A stretch of 36,741 bases of DNA from Pseudomonadota bacterium (GTDB taxonomy: Bacteria > Pseudomonadota > Gammaproteobacteria > Steroidobacterales > Steroidobacteraceae): positions 1 through 36,741 of the forward strand of contig JANYAE010000102.1 in NCBI GenBank assembly GCA_025355105.1, read 5' to 3'. Numbering within the stretch: the first letter of the stretch is position 1; the number at the start of each line of letters is the position of its first letter. The translations under genes and the position numbers were made by a program. Positions 18,201 through 24,701 of the stretch are shown here, piece by piece. The notes under the pieces were generated by a model that worked only from the letters and a program-made list of their open reading frames with translations, ran no database searches and was not told the DNA's origin.

Positions 18201-18474
18201 GACCGATTTCAAGTACGAGACCTTCAAGGACATCTACCTGTACGCGTACGAGCAGGGCCTGAAGGGCTGCACCACGTTCCGCTTCAACCCGGCCGCCTTC
18301 CAGGGCGTGCTGGTCAAGGAGGACGACCTCAAGAACACGACCTACGTCTTCACCCTTGAAGACGGCACCGAGGTCAAGGTGCGCGGCGACGAGGAAATCG
18401 AGTACGACGGCGAGACCCACCGCGCCGCGAACCTGTTCGATGCGCTCAAAGAAGGTTATTACGGGAAGTTCTGA
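15202..18474 (+). CDS. nrdJ: Class II (adenosylcobalamin-dependent) ribonucleotide reductase NrdJa, with intein
   Basis: Large subunit of a split class II reductase, which makes dNTPs using a cobalamin-derived thiyl radical with or without oxygen. The precursor has 1090 residues; removing the 376-residue intein (322-697) leaves 714, a normal NrdJa length. Catalytic residues are all present: redox Cys101 (TINCTVSG), N320, radical Cys698 and E700 (NP-CGE after splicing), and redox Cys709, spaced +11 as in the Lactobacillus enzyme. HSSIAPTGTISL is the phosphate-binding loop. The ATG at 15202 (MSTAYKIEPLEG) is chosen on homology, since codons further upstream look non-coding; its GGAG is 12 nt away. 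It is followed by nrdJb after 1 bp. Confidence 0.95.
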   Translation: MSTAYKIEPLEGAVPFQEASVDIWSTKYRLTAKDGTPIDQSMDDTYRRVAIALADVEAPALRVEWHERFLWALRKGAIPAGRITSNAGALDHKPATSTINCTVSGTITDSMDDILNKVHEAGLTLKAGCGIGYEFSTLRPRGAYVSGAGAYTSGPLSFMDIYDKMCFTVSSAGGRRGAQMGTFDIGHPDAMEFIRAKREAGRLRQFNLSLLVTDEFIEAVKADAPWRLAFPLSIREYEAEQPDVADASKFLWREWPVADRYVTRDDGLVCCKIYKTVPARRMWDVIMTSTYDFAEPGFVLIDRVNEMNNNWWCENIRATNPCVTADTWVQTASGPRQVADLVGTPFVARVDGKDFATGPAGFFKTADKAVVRISTAEGHSLRLTADHRVRRVSNLTRWSLDSEWCAAGDLVPGDHVVLNNHRDNAEWQGAHSRDEGYLMGLLVGDGTFAGNRAVLSAWPVAVAANAGVAAGDGVAAVMAAAREAAQGLAVRSDFAGWHAIAGRGESRLRVAGLTRLAAALGVAPGSKSITPQIERTSSEFHCGFLRGLFDADGSVQGSQAKGVSVRLAQSDAALLAGAQRMLLRLGIGSQIYQNRRAAGIARLPDGCGGGRDYVVRAQHELVISGDNLRRFQEFVSFSDTAKARRLDQALGAYGRRLNRERFAATVAKVSVDGFEAVYDVQVPGINTFDANGLHAHNCGEQPLPPYGSCLLGSVNLTRFVVHPFTAEAAFDWDEYREVVKVFTRMLDNVVEVNGLPLAGQREEIVRKRRHGMGFLGLGSTITMLGMKYGSTESVQFTEAVSREMAVAGWEAGLDLAREKGPAPIMNEEFMVTAKMLRLRPEMVRDGWKLGQKVPGRILHARYSRYMQRVAAVAPQLVEQLATSGARFTHHSSIAPTGTISLSLANNASNGIEPSFAHHYFRNVIRSGRKTKERVDVYSYELLAYRHFVNARAMPGGTKPEDQLPDYFITSDSVTPTQHVDIQAAAQRWVDSSISKTANVPTDFKYETFKDIYLYAYEQGLKGCTTFRFNPAAFQGVLVKEDDLKNTTYVFTLEDGTEVKVRGDEEIEYDGETHRAANLFDALKEGYYGKF
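16165..17292 (+). mobile_element. Intein with LAGLIDADG homing endonuclease inside NrdJa
   Basis: A 376-residue in-frame insertion between NP and CGEQPL. It starts with Cys1 (CVTADTWV) and ends with HAHN before extein Cys+1. Block B is T63-A-D-H66 (LRLTADHRV), and blocks F/G are VYDVQVPGINTFDANGLHAHN split as VYDV...FDANG...HN. Two LAGLIDADG helices with intact acidic residues are at about 114-124 (GYLMGLLVGDG) and 223-232 (FLRGLFDADG), so both splicing and DNA cleavage may be functional. Two 60-nt samples counted by hand gave about 58% GC inside and 73% in the flanking extein, consistent with transfer. The insertion point is the radical-cysteine codon. Confidence 0.95.
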
Positions 18475-18475
18475 C

Positions 18476-19195
18476 ATGATCAAGATAGACAAGCGCATCA
18501 AGGGCTTCCGGGTCGACAAACCGGCGGACGTCGCCAAGCCTGCCGAGGCCGTGCTGCCCGCCGAGGCCGTCGAGCTCCGCAAGACCGACGGCAAGGTCGT
18601 CTGGATCACCAAGGAAAAGCTGCTCGAGCGCCCGGAGGTGCTGATCGGCTCGACCTACAAGATCAAGACGCCGGTGTCGGACCACGCGATGTACGTGACC
18701 ATCAACGACATCGTGCTCAACGAAGGCACCGAGCACGAGCAGCGCCGGCCCTTCGAGGTGTTCATCAACTCGAAGAACCTCGATCACTTCCAGTGGATCG
18801 TGGCGCTGACGCGGATCATCTCCGCCGTGTTCAGGAAGGGCGGCGACGTCACCTTCCTGGTCGAGGAGCTGAAGGCGGTGTTTGACCCGCGCGGTGGCTA
18901 CTGGCAGCCGGGCGGCCGCTTCATGCCCTCGATCATCGCCGAGCTCGGCTATGTGATCGAGAAGCACCTGCAGACGATCGGCCTGATGCCGCGGCCGGAG
19001 ATGGATCCGCACCGTGCGCAAATGATCAAGGAGAAGAAAGAGGAGTTCGAGGCGCGCAACAAGCAGCAGGACGCCTTTTCTCGCGGCCACTTCCCTGAGG
19101 GCGCCCAGCTGTGCGTGAAGTGCAGCACGCTGGCCGTCATCATGATGGACGGCTGCATGACGTGCCTGAGCTGCGGCGACTCGAAGTGCGGCTGA
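18476..19195 (+). CDS. Class II ribonucleotide reductase small partner NrdJb (TSCPD domain)
   Basis: In split class II reductases, NrdJb supplies the C-terminal part fused to NrdJ elsewhere. It has 239 residues. The TSCPD-type domain spans about 60-175 (GSTYKIKTP, RRPFEVFINSKNLDHFQWIVALTRIISA). The C terminus is Cys-rich (CVKCSTLAVI, DGCMTCLSCGDSKCG) and should carry the shuttle cysteines that re-reduce the active site, and perhaps bind zinc. The ATG follows the nrdJa TGA by one base, so the two are cotranscribed and probably made in equal amounts. A longer overlapping in-frame start at 18356 is out of keeping with the family N terminus (MIKIDKRIKGFRV). Confidence 0.93.
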   Translation: MIKIDKRIKGFRVDKPADVAKPAEAVLPAEAVELRKTDGKVVWITKEKLLERPEVLIGSTYKIKTPVSDHAMYVTINDIVLNEGTEHEQRRPFEVFINSKNLDHFQWIVALTRIISAVFRKGGDVTFLVEELKAVFDPRGGYWQPGGRFMPSIIAELGYVIEKHLQTIGLMPRPEMDPHRAQMIKEKKEEFEARNKQQDAFSRGHFPEGAQLCVKCSTLAVIMMDGCMTCLSCGDSKCG

Positions 19196-19218
19196 TGGTG
19201 GGCTGACGAACCCGTCGA

Positions 19219-19270
19219 CACGCGCTGTCCGGGCTGTGAGTCCGGCGCCGCGAAAGCGGCAAGGCGCGTG
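19219..19270 (+). ncRNA. Candidate three-way-junction RNA in the nrdJab 3' region
   Basis: A closing stem CACGCGC (19219-19225) / GCGCGTG (19264-19270) encloses two hairpins: CCGGGCT-GTG-AGTCCGG (19229-19245, one G-U pair) and GCCGC-GAAA-GCGGC (19247-19260, GNRA loop). The terminator follows 6 nt later. It could be a processed 3'-UTR small RNA or a 3' stabiliser. It matches no RNA family that I recognise, and GC-rich sequence forms chance stems. Confidence 0.35.
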
Positions 19271-19276
19271 CCTTCC

Positions 19277-19307
19277 GGGCCGCCCCGCAAGGGGCGGCCC
19301 TTTTTTT
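19277..19307 (+). terminator. Rho-independent terminator of nrdJab
   Basis: A perfect 10-bp stem GGGCCGCCCC / GGGGCGGCCC with a GCAA tetraloop, followed by seven T. It is the strongest terminator in the window and ends the nrdJa-nrdJb transcript. Confidence 0.93.
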
Positions 19308-19328
19308 GCCCGCGGAGGGGCTCGCCGC

Positions 19329-19778
19329 TCAGCTGTCCTTCGGCCCGATCCGGATCGTCACCGTCGCGATCCGCACCTCCAGCAGGAACGCCACGAGCGC
19401 GCCGACCAGCGATGCCATCGCGGCGATGAACAGCGTCGCGACCGGTACCGCGAGGTTGAACTGGATGAAGGCGCTGCCGAACAGCAGCGCCACGACGATC
19501 GCGACCAGCAGTGCCGACACCGTGCTGAGCGTGATCGCGACGTTCATCAGCCGCGCGCGCTTGGCGAGCCAGCGCAGCCGGCGGCGCAGCTCCTCGGCCG
19601 CCGCGGTGTCGGCGGTCTCGTGCTGCTCCTCGAGCGGCCGGGCGCGGTCGACGACGCGCGCCAGGCGATTGGTCAGCACGCCGAGCAGCACGCCGATGCC
19701 CGACAGCAGGAACACCGGCGCCACCGACAGCTGGATCGAATGCGCGATGCGCGCGACGTCGGCAGGGGTCGTATCCAT
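19329..19778 (-). CDS. DUF2721 family membrane protein
   Basis: A 149-residue membrane protein. The first hydrophobic segment (SIQLSVAPVFLLSGIGVLLGVLTNRL) contains the AP-FLL-GIG pattern of DUF2721. A charged helix with RARPLE and RRRLRWLAKRARLMN follows, then two more membrane segments (ALLVAIVVALLFG; VATLFIAAMASLVGALVAFLLEV). Function unknown. The start MDTTPADVARI has a good GGAGGA upstream. It is 17 bp after the DUF4442 gene on the same strand, so the two form an operon, and it converges on the nrdJab terminator. Confidence 0.8.
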   Translation of the reverse strand: MDTTPADVARIAHSIQLSVAPVFLLSGIGVLLGVLTNRLARVVDRARPLEEQHETADTAAAEELRRRLRWLAKRARLMNVAITLSTVSALLVAIVVALLFGSAFIQFNLAVPVATLFIAAMASLVGALVAFLLEVRIATVTIRIGPKDS

Positions 19779-19795
19779 GTCGCGGTCCTCCGGGT

Positions 19796-20278
19796 TCAGT
19801 CCGGCCGCGCCCCAGGTCGGGCGCGCGGCTTGAGTCGTACGTAAAGGTGTTTCTGGACCCGGGCGACGAGCTCGCCGCGGGCATCGCGGATCTCGACGCG
19901 GTACGCCGGCAGCAGCTTCGCGCCGTCGGCCGCCTCGCGCCGCAGTCGCTCGAGCTGCTGCGGGTCGAGGTGGAACTCGGCGCTGACCGTGCCGCGGCCC
20001 GGCTGCAGGAACTCGATCTCGGCAGCCTGGTCCCAGACGAGGTAGTCCGGGCCGAGCGCGTGGTGCAGCATCAGCACGTAGAAGGGGTCCGCCATCGCGT
20101 ACAGGCTGCCGCCGAAATGGCTGCCGAAGAGGTTGCGGTTCCTGAGCCCGGCGCGCAGTTCCACCCGCACGTGGTGCCAGTCCGGGGAGATGGCCGTCAC
20201 CCGGATGCCCGCGCCGCGGTACGGCGGCCACCAGTTGATCAGGTGGCGGAACAGCCGGGCGGTCATGCGGAAGGCCAT
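19796..20278 (-). CDS. DUF4442 hotdog-fold protein, putative thioesterase
   Basis: A 160-residue single-domain hotdog protein. The start MAFRMTARLFRHLINWWPPYRGAGIRV, the central NRNLFGSHFGGSLYAMADPFY and the WDQAAEIEFLQPGRGTV strand match DUF4442, a family resembling acyl-CoA thioesterases. The conserved H-FGG-L-AM-D segment is where catalytic or substrate-contacting residues lie in the fold. The substrate is unknown. There is no Shine-Dalgarno; TAGAAT stands 6 nt before the ATG, a likely leaderless start, while the downstream DUF2721 gene has a normal Shine-Dalgarno. Divergent from the HDOD gene. Confidence 0.85.
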   Translation of the reverse strand: MAFRMTARLFRHLINWWPPYRGAGIRVTAISPDWHHVRVELRAGLRNRNLFGSHFGGSLYAMADPFYVLMLHHALGPDYLVWDQAAEIEFLQPGRGTVSAEFHLDPQQLERLRREAADGAKLLPAYRVEIRDARGELVARVQKHLYVRLKPRARPGARPD

Positions 20279-20284
20279 GGGCGG

Positions 20285-20290
20285 ATTCTA
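20285..20290 (-). promoter_or_regulatory. -10 element placed for a leaderless DUF4442 mRNA
   Basis: TAGAAT on the minus strand, then CCGCCC and ATG. Hexamer and 6-nt gap are the same as at cca. Confidence 0.45.
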
Positions 20291-20352
20291 GGGGACTCAA
20301 GTCCGTGCCGCCGCTGCCGACTCAACGGAAGACTCGGATTGCCGGAAGACCA

Positions 20353-21213
20353 ATGCTTGACCCGGACAAACTCGTCGGCGACGTCGCGACACTGGTGTCG
20401 CTGCCTGAGGTCGTGCTGCGCATCAACGCGCTGGTCGACGACCCGGCGAGCTCGGCCGACGACATCGGCCGCGTCGTGTCGCAGGACGCGGCCCTGACGG
20501 CCCGGCTGTTGACCCTCGCCAACAGCGCCATGTTCGGCATGCAGCGCAAGATCGACACCGTCGGCCGCGCGATCGCCGTGCTCGGCACCCGCCAGGTTCG
20601 CGACCTGACGCTCGGCCTGTCCGCGGTGCGCGCCTTCACCGGGATTCCGAACGATCTGGTGTCGATGGGCTCGTTCTGGCACCACAGCGTGCTGTGCGCC
20701 GTGGCGGCGCGCGCGCTCGCCGCAAAATGCTCGCGCGGCCGGCCGGATTCGAGCTTCGTCGCCGGCCTGCTGCACGACATCGGCCAGCTGGTGCTGTTCA
20801 ACAAGCTGCCCGAGGAGAGCCGCAAGGCGCTGCTGATGACCATCGACGCGCCGAACGAGCCGGACCTGCACCTGTGCGAGCGCGAGATCCTCGGCTTCGA
20901 TCACGCGGTCGTCGGCGGCGCGCTGGCGCGGCGCTGGCGCCTGCCGCCGAGCCTGGTCGAGTGCATCGAGTTCCACCATGACCCAGGGAAGGCGCAGGCG
21001 CACCCGCTGGACGTCGCCATCGTGCACATCGCCAACAGCGCGGCGGTGCTCGCCGAGATCGAGAGCGACGAGTTCGAGGATGCGCCGCCGATCGATCCGG
21101 TGGCCTTCGAGGTCACGGGCCTCGATCGCGAGCAGGTGCTCGAGGTGGCCGCGGCGTCGCGCGGCGCGGTCGAAGAGGTCAAGGCGCTGTTCCAGATGCC
21201 CGGCCTGCACTGA
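20353..21213 (+). CDS. HDOD domain protein
   Basis: A 286-residue protein made almost wholly of an HDOD domain, a catalytically degenerate relative of HD phosphohydrolases found in signalling and stress or flagellar regulation. It begins with the typical LPEVVLRINALVDDP and QDAALTARLLTLANSAMFG. The HD-like core retains FVAGLLHDIGQLVLF and a later FDHAVVGGALARRWRLP. No GGDEF, EAL or receiver domain is attached, so partner and output are unknown. The ATG at 20353 (MLDPDKLVGDV) has GGAAG 4 nt upstream; an earlier in-frame start at 20305 would add 16 basic residues. Confidence 0.87.
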   Translation: MLDPDKLVGDVATLVSLPEVVLRINALVDDPASSADDIGRVVSQDAALTARLLTLANSAMFGMQRKIDTVGRAIAVLGTRQVRDLTLGLSAVRAFTGIPNDLVSMGSFWHHSVLCAVAARALAAKCSRGRPDSSFVAGLLHDIGQLVLFNKLPEESRKALLMTIDAPNEPDLHLCEREILGFDHAVVGGALARRWRLPPSLVECIEFHHDPGKAQAHPLDVAIVHIANSAAVLAEIESDEFEDAPPIDPVAFEVTGLDREQVLEVAAASRGAVEEVKALFQMPGLH

Positions 21214-21234
21214 GGCCGCGGGCGGCAGGCCGGT

Positions 21235-21630
21235 CTACGGCTTGCGGTTGGGATTGCGCTCGTAGGGGTTGAAGCTCACGTTCTCAGGTCGGCGCGCGGG
21301 TCCGCGGCTGTACGGGTCGCCGCCGGAGGATTCCTTCGGCCCCGGCTTGGTCGCGGCCACCCGCTCGTAGGGATTGCCGGTCGCGGCCGCCTTGGCCTCG
21401 GCCGGCTTACCCTTTTGCGGCACGTCGTCGAGCTCGAGATTGATCGGCGACTCGGTCAGCGCGCGGATGCGCTGCGTGCTGGCGTTGCGGTCGAACATGC
21501 CGGTCTGCACCGCCCACTCCCAGACCGCCTGGCCACGCTCGTCGAAGCGCACGCGGCCGGACTTGCGGTCCTCCGCGGGCTTGCCGGGCGGCGCCGTCGA
21601 CTTGGGGTCGTTGCGGGACTGCTGAGACAT
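21235..21630 (-). CDS. Conserved hypothetical protein with NPYxR repeats
   Basis: A 131-residue hydrophilic protein. Residues 25-65 (GRVRFDERGQAVWEWAVQTG, then MFDRNASTQRIRAL) form a compact block that I believe recurs in beta- and gammaproteobacterial hypothetical proteins. The C-terminal half is disordered and has three related motifs: NPYER (86-90), DPYSR (105-109) and NPYER (121-125). No signal peptide or enzymatic motif is seen. AGGA could serve as a Shine-Dalgarno, but TAGGAT also lies exactly 6 nt before the ATG. Function unknown. Confidence 0.75.
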   Translation of the reverse strand: MSQQSRNDPKSTAPPGKPAEDRKSGRVRFDERGQAVWEWAVQTGMFDRNASTQRIRALTESPINLELDDVPQKGKPAEAKAAATGNPYERVAATKPGPKESSGGDPYSRGPARRPENVSFNPYERNPNRKP

Positions 21631-21636
21631 GAACTG

Positions 21637-21642
21637 ATCCTA
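21637..21642 (-). promoter_or_regulatory. Possible -10 element 6 nt upstream of the NPYxR-repeat gene
   Basis: TAGGAT on the minus strand, then CAGTTC and ATG. The same bases contain AGGA, so they may act as a Shine-Dalgarno instead. Confidence 0.3.
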
Positions 21643-21988
21643 ACCTGCTTCACTGCTGGCATCGGCGCGACGCAATATGAAAATAGGCCTTCTCGCGCAG
21701 CCGGGCGGCACGACATGCGAATTCTGTGACGCATGTCCGGGCGGAGGACCCCCGAGAAAGAGAAGCCCCGCTCGCGCGGGGCTCCTGATGCGAAGCGCAC
21801 GGCTTCGCCAACCACACCTTCCCGACCAGGCCGCCTTTCGTTCGCGCGCTTCGCCTGCCCCCGTGAGGCCGACGTGCCAGCGATCCTGTGTCGTTTTCCC
21901 CTAGCAGCCCCTCCGCGCCGCGTGCGGCGCGCTGAACTCCGATGAACATGAAGCAAACGTCATGCCAGCCAATGGAATCAATAGCTTG
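21643..21988 (-). other. Gene-free structured tract, possible minus-strand RNA
   Basis: No protein-like frame is present. There are four hairpins: GACATGCG/CGCATGTC (21712-21737), AGCCCCGC-TCGC-GCGGGGCT (21764-21783), GCGAAGC/GCTTCGC (about 21790-21807) and GCGCCGC/GCGGCGC (21915-21930). A TATACA on the minus strand (21992-21987), opposite the mltD -10, could start a minus transcript ending at the 21753-21783 terminator. I found no match to tmRNA, 6S, SRP or RNase P RNA by eye. Confidence 0.3.
21753..21783 (-). terminator. Terminator-like hairpin, minus strand
   Basis: A perfect 8-bp stem AGCCCCGC/GCGGGGCT with a 4-nt loop, followed on the minus strand by the pyrimidine run TTCTCTTTCTC. No protein gene ends here, which is why a minus-strand RNA is suspected. 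Confidence 0.5.
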
Positions 21989-21994
21989 TATAAT
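21989..21994 (+). promoter_or_regulatory. -10 element of mltD
   Basis: A perfect TATAAT 57 nt before the mltD ATG, in a local AT-rich stretch. No good -35 at 16-18 nt. Confidence 0.45.
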
Positions 21995-22051
21995 CGGGAC
22001 CGGCCGGAGTGTAAGACTTTGCGACACGGCGGCCGGTCATCTGGAGGAGCG

Positions 22052-24325
22052 ATGCAGCCTGGCGCCGGACGCATTGGCACGCTGATCCGGGCGCTACTGC
22101 CCGGCGTCGCGTGGTCGTGCGCGCTGCTCGCCGGGCTGCCGGCCGGCGCCGAGCCCGCGCAGTTTCCGCGCCCGCCGCAGCTCGAGCCTGATGTGCAGTT
22201 CTGGCAGCGCGTCTACTCGAAGGTGACGACGCAGGGTGGGCTGCTGCACGACGACCGCTTCCTCGACGTCGTCTACGAGGAGCTCAGCTTTCCGGCCGGC
22301 CTGTCGCCGCGCGAGCGCGCCAACGCCGTCGACAGCGCGCGCGAGCGCTACGAGCGCATTCTGCGCAAGCTCGGCGGCGGCCCGCACGACGGCCTCAGCG
22401 ACGAGGAGCAGCGCGTGCTCGCGCTGTTTCCCGCCAACGTCAGCAACGCGGCGCTGCGCGAGGCCGCAGACCGCGTCCGCTTTCAGCTCGGCCAGGCGGA
22501 TCGCTTCCGCGAGGGCCTGATCCGCGCCGGCGCCTGGGAGCGCCACGTCGAGGAGACGCTGCGCAAGGAAGGCCTGCCGGCCGAGCTCTCCGCGCTGCCG
22601 CACGTCGAGTCGTCGTTCAACCCGCGCGCCTACTCCAAGGTCGGCGCCGCCGGCATCTGGCAGTTCATGCGCTCCACCGGCCGCCGCTGGCTGCGCGTCG
22701 ACAACCTCGTCGACGAGCGCCTCGATCCCTACAAGTCGACGGTCGCCGCGGCGCAGTTCCTCAACGTCAACTACTCGATCCTCGGCTCGTGGCCGCTGGC
22801 GCTGACCGCCTACAACCACGGCGCCGGCGGCATGCGTCGCGCCAAGGAACTGATGGGCACCGACGACATCGTCACGATCGTGCGCAACTACCAGAGCCGG
22901 ACCTTCGGCTTCGCGTCGCGCAACTTCTACGTCTCGTTCCTCGCGGCGCTCGAGATCGACCGCAACACCGAACGCTACTTCGGCCGGCTCGAGCGCACCG
23001 CGCCGGACTCGAGCCGCATCGTGCGGATGCCGTACTACGTGCCGGCGCAGGCGCTCGAGCGCGCGCTCGGCACCGACAAGGACATGCTGCGCGCGCTCAA
23101 CCTGTCGTTGCTCGAGCCGGTCTGGAACGGGCAGCGTTTCGTGCCGCGCGGCTTCGAGCTGCGCGTGCCCGGCGGCGCGGATCCTGACCAGCTGCTGGTG
23201 CGGCTCGGCGGCGCCGAGCGCTACGACGGCCAGAAGCGCGACTCCAGCCACAAGCTGCGCCGCGGCGAGACACTCGAGCGCGTCGCCGCGGCCTTCGGCC
23301 TCAAGCCGGGTGAGCTCGCCGCCTACAACCACCTCGCCGCCGAGGACGTGAAGAGCGGCGTGACGCTCAAGATCCCGCCGCCGCAGCCGCTCGCGACCGT
23401 CGCCGCGGCGCCGGCCCCGGCCGCCGCGCCGGCCGCGCCGCGGCCGGTAACGCCGCCGGCGGCGATCGACGCGGCGGCGGACGAAACCTACGTGGTGCGC
23501 AGCGGCGACGCGCTCTCGGAGATCGCCAAGCGCTTCGGGCTCAAGGAGAAGACGCTGATGGCGCAGAACGCGATCAAGGACCCGAACTTCCTGTACGAGG
23601 GCCAGAAGCTCAAGGTCGGCAAGGACGTGAGGCCGGTCGCACTGCTGCCGGCGGCCGCGATCGCCGACTTCATCGTGCGCGAGGACGCCGGGCCCGAGGA
23701 TTCGCGCCCCAAGGCCGAATCGGCGCGCCGCCAGCCGCAGCCGGTGTCGCGCGAGGAGGCCAACGAGCTCGGCCCCGGCCTCGTGCCGGGCATCGAGAGC
23801 GCCGCGTCCGCCGATCCCAGCGACTACTCGGTGTCCAGCGACAGCGCGATCGTGCAGGGCGCGGAGACGCTCGGGCACTTCGCCGACTGGTCCGGCGTCA
23901 GCGCAAACCGCATCCGCGAGCTCAACCACATGCGGCCGGGCGCGACGCTCACGCTCGGCCGGCGCGTGCGCCTGGACCTGTCGCGCGTCGATGCCGCGAC
24001 CTTCGAGGAGCGGCGCGCGCGCTTCCACCACCAGCTGCAGGATGACTTCTTCCAGCGGTACCGCATCGCCGGCCAGGAGCGCTATCGGCTCAAATCCGGC
24101 GAGTCGCTCTGGACGCTGACGCTCAAGACCAGCGTGCCGGTCTGGCTGCTGCGCCAGTACAACCCGGAGACCGACTTCACCACGGTGCGCATCGGCACCG
24201 AGATCGTGCTGCCCAAGATCGAGGCCCGCGGCGGTGGCACAGCGCCCACCGCCGCGCCGCCGGCGCCGGCCGCGCCGAGGGCCGCGCCGAAAGCGGCCGC
24301 GGCACGTGCCGGGGCAAGCCCGTGA
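22052..24325 (+). CDS. mltD: Membrane-bound lytic murein transglycosylase D-like, SLT plus LysM domains
   Basis: Cleaves the glycan strand of peptidoglycan to 1,6-anhydro-MurNAc ends. It has 757 residues with an N-terminal signal ([15 protein letters not shown]; the Cys may form an imperfect lipobox). The SLT domain is at about 165-300, with catalytic E186 in [11 protein letters not shown] and the typical GAAGIWQFM and ALTAYNHG motifs. Four LysM-like repeats follow: [50 protein letters not shown] and [18 protein letters not shown]. This is more than the two of E. coli MltD. Ala/Pro-rich linkers separate them. The ATG at 22052 has a strong GGAGGAG. The stop overlaps the next gene (GTGA). Confidence 0.93.
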   Translation: MQPGAGRIGTLIRALLPGVAWSCALLAGLPAGAEPAQFPRPPQLEPDVQFWQRVYSKVTTQGGLLHDDRFLDVVYEELSFPAGLSPRERANAVDSARERYERILRKLGGGPHDGLSDEEQRVLALFPANVSNAALREAADRVRFQLGQADRFREGLIRAGAWERHVEETLRKEGLPAELSALPHVESSFNPRAYSKVGAAGIWQFMRSTGRRWLRVDNLVDERLDPYKSTVAAAQFLNVNYSILGSWPLALTAYNHGAGGMRRAKELMGTDDIVTIVRNYQSRTFGFASRNFYVSFLAALEIDRNTERYFGRLERTAPDSSRIVRMPYYVPAQALERALGTDKDMLRALNLSLLEPVWNGQRFVPRGFELRVPGGADPDQLLVRLGGAERYDGQKRDSSHKLRRGETLERVAAAFGLKPGELAAYNHLAAEDVKSGVTLKIPPPQPLATVAAAPAPAAAPAAPRPVTPPAAIDAAADETYVVRSGDALSEIAKRFGLKEKTLMAQNAIKDPNFLYEGQKLKVGKDVRPVALLPAAAIADFIVREDAGPEDSRPKAESARRQPQPVSREEANELGPGLVPGIESAASADPSDYSVSSDSAIVQGAETLGHFADWSGVSANRIRELNHMRPGATLTLGRRVRLDLSRVDAATFEERRARFHHQLQDDFFQRYRIAGQERYRLKSGESLWTLTLKTSVPVWLLRQYNPETDFTTVRIGTEIVLPKIEARGGGTAPTAAPPAPAAPRAAPKAAAARAGASP

Positions 24326-24699
24326 GCCGGCGCGTGCCGGCCGGCCTCGCCGCGCTCGTGCTGCTCGCGGGCTGCGCGACCGAGCGATCCTACGAGGGCC
24401 CGGCGCGGCCGGCGGCGGAACTGGCGACCATCGAGGGCGCGCCGCGCCTCAACGCCGGACTGCCGCTCGCGCCGCTGCTGCGCAAGGTCGACGACCGCGT
24501 CGTCGGCGTCGAGTACTCGCGGGTCACGGTTCTGCCCGGCACGCACCACGTGCTGGTCGACTGCGTGATGCCCGAGACGCACAGCACCACGCGCTTCCAG
24601 CTCGAGATCGAGACCTATCCCGGCCGGCGCTACGTGCTGGTGGCGCAGAGCGCGCCCGGCAACCAGCGCTGCGGCGCGGTGCGGGTCGACGAGCGCTGA
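24322..24699 (+). CDS. Small hypothetical lipoprotein
   Basis: A 125-residue predicted lipoprotein with signal [20 protein letters not shown] is the lipobox. The mature part is beta-rich ([34 protein letters not shown]) and has two further cysteines that could pair. The shape resembles small envelope proteins with a PEGA-like strand pattern, but I cannot name the family. The GTG start overlaps the mltD stop (GTGA), and the next gene begins 2 nt after its stop, so mltD, this gene and the ATP-grasp gene form one operon. Function unknown, probably envelope-linked. Confidence 0.75.
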   Translation: MSRRVPAGLAALVLLAGCATERSYEGPARPAAELATIEGAPRLNAGLPLAPLLRKVDDRVVGVEYSRVTVLPGTHHVLVDCVMPETHSTTRFQLEIETYPGRRYVLVAQSAPGNQRCGAVRVDER

Positions 24700-24701
24700 G
24701 C

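Noticed and set aside
21650..22027. Minus-strand protein frame in the 21.65-22.03 kb gap
   Set aside because: Composition is not protein-like and it runs through several hairpins and a terminator; an RNA or no gene is more likely.
24234..24701. Long N-terminal extension of the ATP-grasp protein
   Set aside because: It overlaps mltD and the lipoprotein in another frame and looks like Arg/Ala shadow sequence; GTG at 24702 begins the conserved part.
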